Shown here in pieces: positions 33,909 to 34,618 of a DNA stretch of 34,618 nt. Each line of letters starts with the position of its first letter. Within the stretch, counting starts at the first letter, position 1. This DNA comes from an uncultured Rubritalea sp. (GTDB lineage Bacteria > Verrucomicrobiota > Verrucomicrobiia > Verrucomicrobiales > Akkermansiaceae), in the NCBI GenBank assembly GCA_937132085.1, contig CAKZNV010000230.1, positions 1 through 34,618 of the forward strand, given 5' to 3'. The notes beneath the pieces were generated by a model. It was not told the origin of the DNA. It saw only the letters and a list, made by a program, of their open reading frames with translations, and did not search any database. The translations under genes and the position numbers were made by a program.

Positions 33909-34334
33909 TTATTGGGTTTCATTATGCACACCGATAATCTTAAGGAAACCAAAAATTCCAATTAAAAGGAATGTGACTGAAGCGATTATTAATTCAAAGA
34001 AAGAATATTGCATCGATAAGCTAGAATCAGAGATGGATTTTGGATTGTAGTAAACAGTGCAAAAATCTCCGACCTGTTTATTAGCAGTATATCGGTTGAA
34101 TGATTCTACATCAGACATGAATGATACTACAGAAATTTTATATTGGTGATTATAGTATTCTTTGTTTTCTACGGAATACCAATATTCTATAGTTATATTC
34201 TTACCATTTCTTGCTAACGTGGTTATTTGACCAGTTGTGCTGTCCCTGTTTCGACTTTCTATATACTTCAAAAAAATGAAAATCGAGTAGGTGAGAAAAA
34301 CGATGAATAAAGTTATAACGATAGCTCTTTTCAT
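33909..34334 (-). CDS. DUF3592-like membrane protein, 141 aa
   Basis: An N-terminal membrane helix (4-24), an extracytoplasmic beta-rich domain with YSVENKEYYNHQYKIS and VGDFCTVYYNPKSISDS, and a C-terminal helix (about 108-131). The VGD-x-VYYNP motif and the two-helix layout match DUF3592, a family of unknown function. No ACGTT motif precedes its start, unlike most neighbours, and the IS110 left end must lie just upstream. Confidence 0.65.
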   Translation of the reverse strand: MKRAIVITLFIVFLTYSIFIFLKYIESRNRDSTTGQITTLARNGKNITIEYWYSVENKEYYNHQYKISVVSFMSDVESFNRYTANKQVGDFCTVYYNPKSISDSSLSMQYSFFELIIASVTFLLIGIFGFLKIIGVHNETQ

Positions 34335-34409
34335 ATTTTGTTTATGTATCGTGCTAAGGTAGGGGGGGAATTGAGGAGGAACTTATTTTTAGGCGAGATT
34401 CTATGGCTG

Positions 34410-34506
34410 AAGCTCATTGTGAGCCATGCCTTGGTTAAAGAGTATGATGAGCTTAGGGTTTCCGTGGGCTATCTCTCTGACACGAGGTCGGAGAGACCTA
34501 TCCAAC
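34410..34506 (+). ncRNA. Candidate IS110 bridge RNA (structured left-end RNA)
   Basis: Upstream of the transposase, AAGCTCAT (34410-34417) pairs perfectly with ATGAGCTT (34447-34454), enclosing a 29-base loop that includes CCTTGG (34429-34434). A second structure follows: TCTCTCTGAC (34472-34481) pairs with GTCGGAGAGA (34487-34496) with one wobble and a 5-base loop, flanked by unpaired GCTA and CCTAT and then TGG/CCA (34465-34467 with 34502-34504). Two successive loops bounded by stems correspond in order and place to the target- and donor-binding loops of IS110 bridge RNAs such as IS621. Exact ends are unknown. Confidence 0.55.
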
Positions 34507-34530
34507 ATATTAATAATACCTAAACTCATC

Positions 34531-34618
34531 ATGAAAGAAATATACTACATCGGGCTAGACGTGCACAAGGACACAGTTGCTATCGCATCTATTAAATCAG
34601 GTTCTCGCTCAGAGGCTA
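34531..34618 (+). CDS. IS110-family transposase, N-terminal fragment (window edge)
   Basis: The first 29 codons read YIGLDVHKDTVAIAS and following residues, the standard N-terminus of IS110 transposases; Asp10 is the first acidic residue of the RuvC-like DEDD active site. These serine-and-DEDD recombinases move a circular intermediate guided by a bridge RNA. The ATG at 34531 fits the usual start. The remainder lies outside the window, so completeness of the element cannot be judged. Confidence 0.9.
   Translation, partial: MKEIYYIGLDVHKDTVAIASIKSGSRSEA

Larger units (their letters stand above)
34335..34618 (+). mobile_element. IS110-family insertion sequence, left part (boundary unresolved)
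   Basis: The element is cut by the right edge. It contains the transposase start and a structured non-coding left end. Its left boundary must fall between the start of the DUF3592-like gene (34334) and about 34409, where the RNA-like structure begins; IS110 elements have no obvious terminal inverted repeats to mark it, so the start given here is an outer limit. Confidence 0.8.

Noticed and set aside
34338-34523. 61-codon plus-strand frame before the IS110 transposase
   Set aside because: It overlaps the paired RNA-like segments and shows no protein-family features; treated as non-coding left end.

Overview
The window reads as chromosomal DNA of a Verrucomicrobiota bacterium, most likely a Rubritalea- or Akkermansia-like member of the Verrucomicrobiales. 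This is inferred from gene content only: a secreted Cys-type sulfatase, a DUF1800/DUF1501 pair, two giant CotH/lamin-tail proteins, many small signal-peptide lipoproteins and two adjacent PilT-type ATPases. Clear Shine-Dalgarno sequences are scarce. No tRNA, rRNA or CRISPR array was seen.

Layout. 1-3.7 kb: the N-terminal part of a sulfatase, two secreted or lipoprotein unknowns, and a BlaI-type repressor with an M56 protease that lacks a penicillin-sensor domain. 3.7-4.2 kb: a gene-free stretch with a 211-bp element bounded by inverted repeats. 4.2-9.5 kb: housekeeping genes (class I fumarase, lipA with its terminator, glutamyl-Q tRNA(Asp) synthetase, a spermidine-synthase-like methyltransferase). 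9.5-17.4 kb: two tandem CotH-kinase/lamin-tail genes of about 1,280 codons; their last ~1.26 kb is almost perfectly identical while the rest has clearly diverged. 17.5-25.7 kb: a lipoprotein, an alpha/beta hydrolase coupled to a HAD phosphatase, an MGDG-synthase-like glycosyltransferase, a single-pass membrane protein, rpmB, a DUF4230 protein with a small membrane partner, and two pilT-like genes. 26-30.5 kb: DUF1800, DUF1501, a lipoprotein, an RluE-type pseudouridine synthase and a DUF1439 lipoprotein.

30.6-34.6 kb is the accessory part. Seven small genes of unknown function all lie on the minus strand. Most are separated by 80-160 bp spacers holding an imperfect hairpin, often with one bulged base, and three genes start 10-13 bases after an ACGTT motif. 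This resembles an integron-type gene-cassette array with attC-like sites, but no integrase is in view. The array abuts the 5' end of an IS110-family transposase at the right edge. The ~150 bases before that transposase fold into two stem-bounded loops, the arrangement expected of an IS110 bridge RNA. These two features, plus the gene-conversion-like block in the CotH pair, most deserve follow-up.
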